64,000 bases of DNA. It comes from a virus. How positions within the stretch are numbered: the first letter of the stretch is position 1; every line of letters begins with the position of its first letter. The translations under genes and the position numbers were made by a program. The DNA lies in IMG/VR virus record IMGVR_UViG_3300045970_000924, positions 1 to 64,000 of that record; one strand, 5' to 3'. This document shows positions 63,769-64,000 of this stretch, in pieces. The notes under the pieces were generated by a model, which saw only the letters and a program-made list of their open reading frames with translations, was not told the origin of the DNA and did not search any database.

Positions 63769-64000
63769 ATGCCCCCGCGAGAGATGTGGCTCAAGCTGGC
63801 CGTCGAAGTCGCCGACGACCCTAAGTTGCTCGCCCTGCCCGAGGCCGAGCGGTGGCTTTGGATCTGCCTGCTCTGCCTCGCCAAGCGGCGCGAGAGCGCG
63901 ACCCTCACCGGCTACACCGCCAAGATGTTGGTGCAGGTGTTCGCGCTCACCATCAAGGTGCCGCGGGCGCAGGCCGCGCTCGAGCACTTCGAGCGGCAGG
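63769..64000 (+). CDS. Replication initiator/replisome-organiser type protein, N-terminal part
   Basis: The protein starts PPREMWLKLAVEVADDPKLL, then ALPEAERWLWICLLCLAKRR, and runs off the window. The N-terminal winged-helix pattern (segment of about 40 residues with a Leu-Trp core) resembles the N-terminus of phage replisome organisers and DnaD/O-type proteins. ATG 63769 has AAGGAGG at 7-bp spacing; ATG 63763 overlaps the previous stop but sits right on the ribosome site. The call is tentative because most of the protein is missing. Confidence 0.55.
   Translation, partial: MPPREMWLKLAVEVADDPKLLALPEAERWLWICLLCLAKRRESATLTGYTAKMLVQVFALTIKVPRAQAALEHFERQ

Overview
The window reads as one piece of a GC-rich, temperate, contractile-tailed (myovirus-type) phage genome, not bacterial chromosome with an insert. 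Phage modules run from end to end, and structural genes lie directly beside the integrase and its attachment site. That site is one 3' half of a tRNA-Thr(CGU) gene with no second copy visible, which suggests the circular or viral form rather than an integrated prophage. Very high third-position GC, a lipoprotein with a dense disulfide-type cysteine pattern, and a tmRNA whose tag starts ANDN fit a proteobacterial or myxobacterial-type host. That host guess is inference only.

Layout. 0.2-2.5 kb: HTH protein, terminase small subunit, small membrane protein. 2.5-2.8 kb: a complete phage-borne tmRNA. 2.9-34.3 kb, rightward late genes: large terminase, portal, head morphogenesis protein with a metallopeptidase-like tail, protease/scaffold, decoration and major capsid proteins, neck proteins, DUF3383-type sheath, tube, frameshifted tail chaperone, tape measure, baseplate, spike, tail fibres and a lysis set (M15 endolysin, holin, unimolecular spanin). 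This block ends at an intrinsic terminator. One leftward Cys-rich lipoprotein gene sits inside it. 34.4-37.7 kb: a leftward accessory operon behind a strong sigma70-like promoter. 37.9-39.2 kb: attP, integrase and excisionase.

39.2-52.0 kb: a long leftward early operon with Cys-rich small proteins, a 48-unit hexanucleotide repeat, Gp37/Gp68 and PUA-like proteins, an HD phosphohydrolase and a Cas4-like nuclease with a partner gene. 52.0-53.97 kb: immunity region with a cI-like repressor, an ImmA-like protein and a Cro-like protein. The leftward early promoter and the cro promoter both carry the same 13-bp operator in the -35/-10 spacer. 54.0-64 kb: a rightward early operon of tightly overlapping genes with tiny membrane proteins, nucleases, an N6A-type methyltransferase, a frameshifted cytosine methyltransferase with long homopolymers, and the start of a replication-type gene that runs off the end.

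The genes fit a lambda-like logic: repressor against Cro at shared operators, divergent early operons, a terminator just after cro, then late genes. The features most worth a second look are the tmRNA with an unusually long tag frame, the Gly-Tyr hexamer-repeat locus, the probably phase-variable methyltransferase, the paired spacer operators and the metallopeptidase-like extension on the head protein. No CRISPR array, rRNA or complete tRNA gene was seen.
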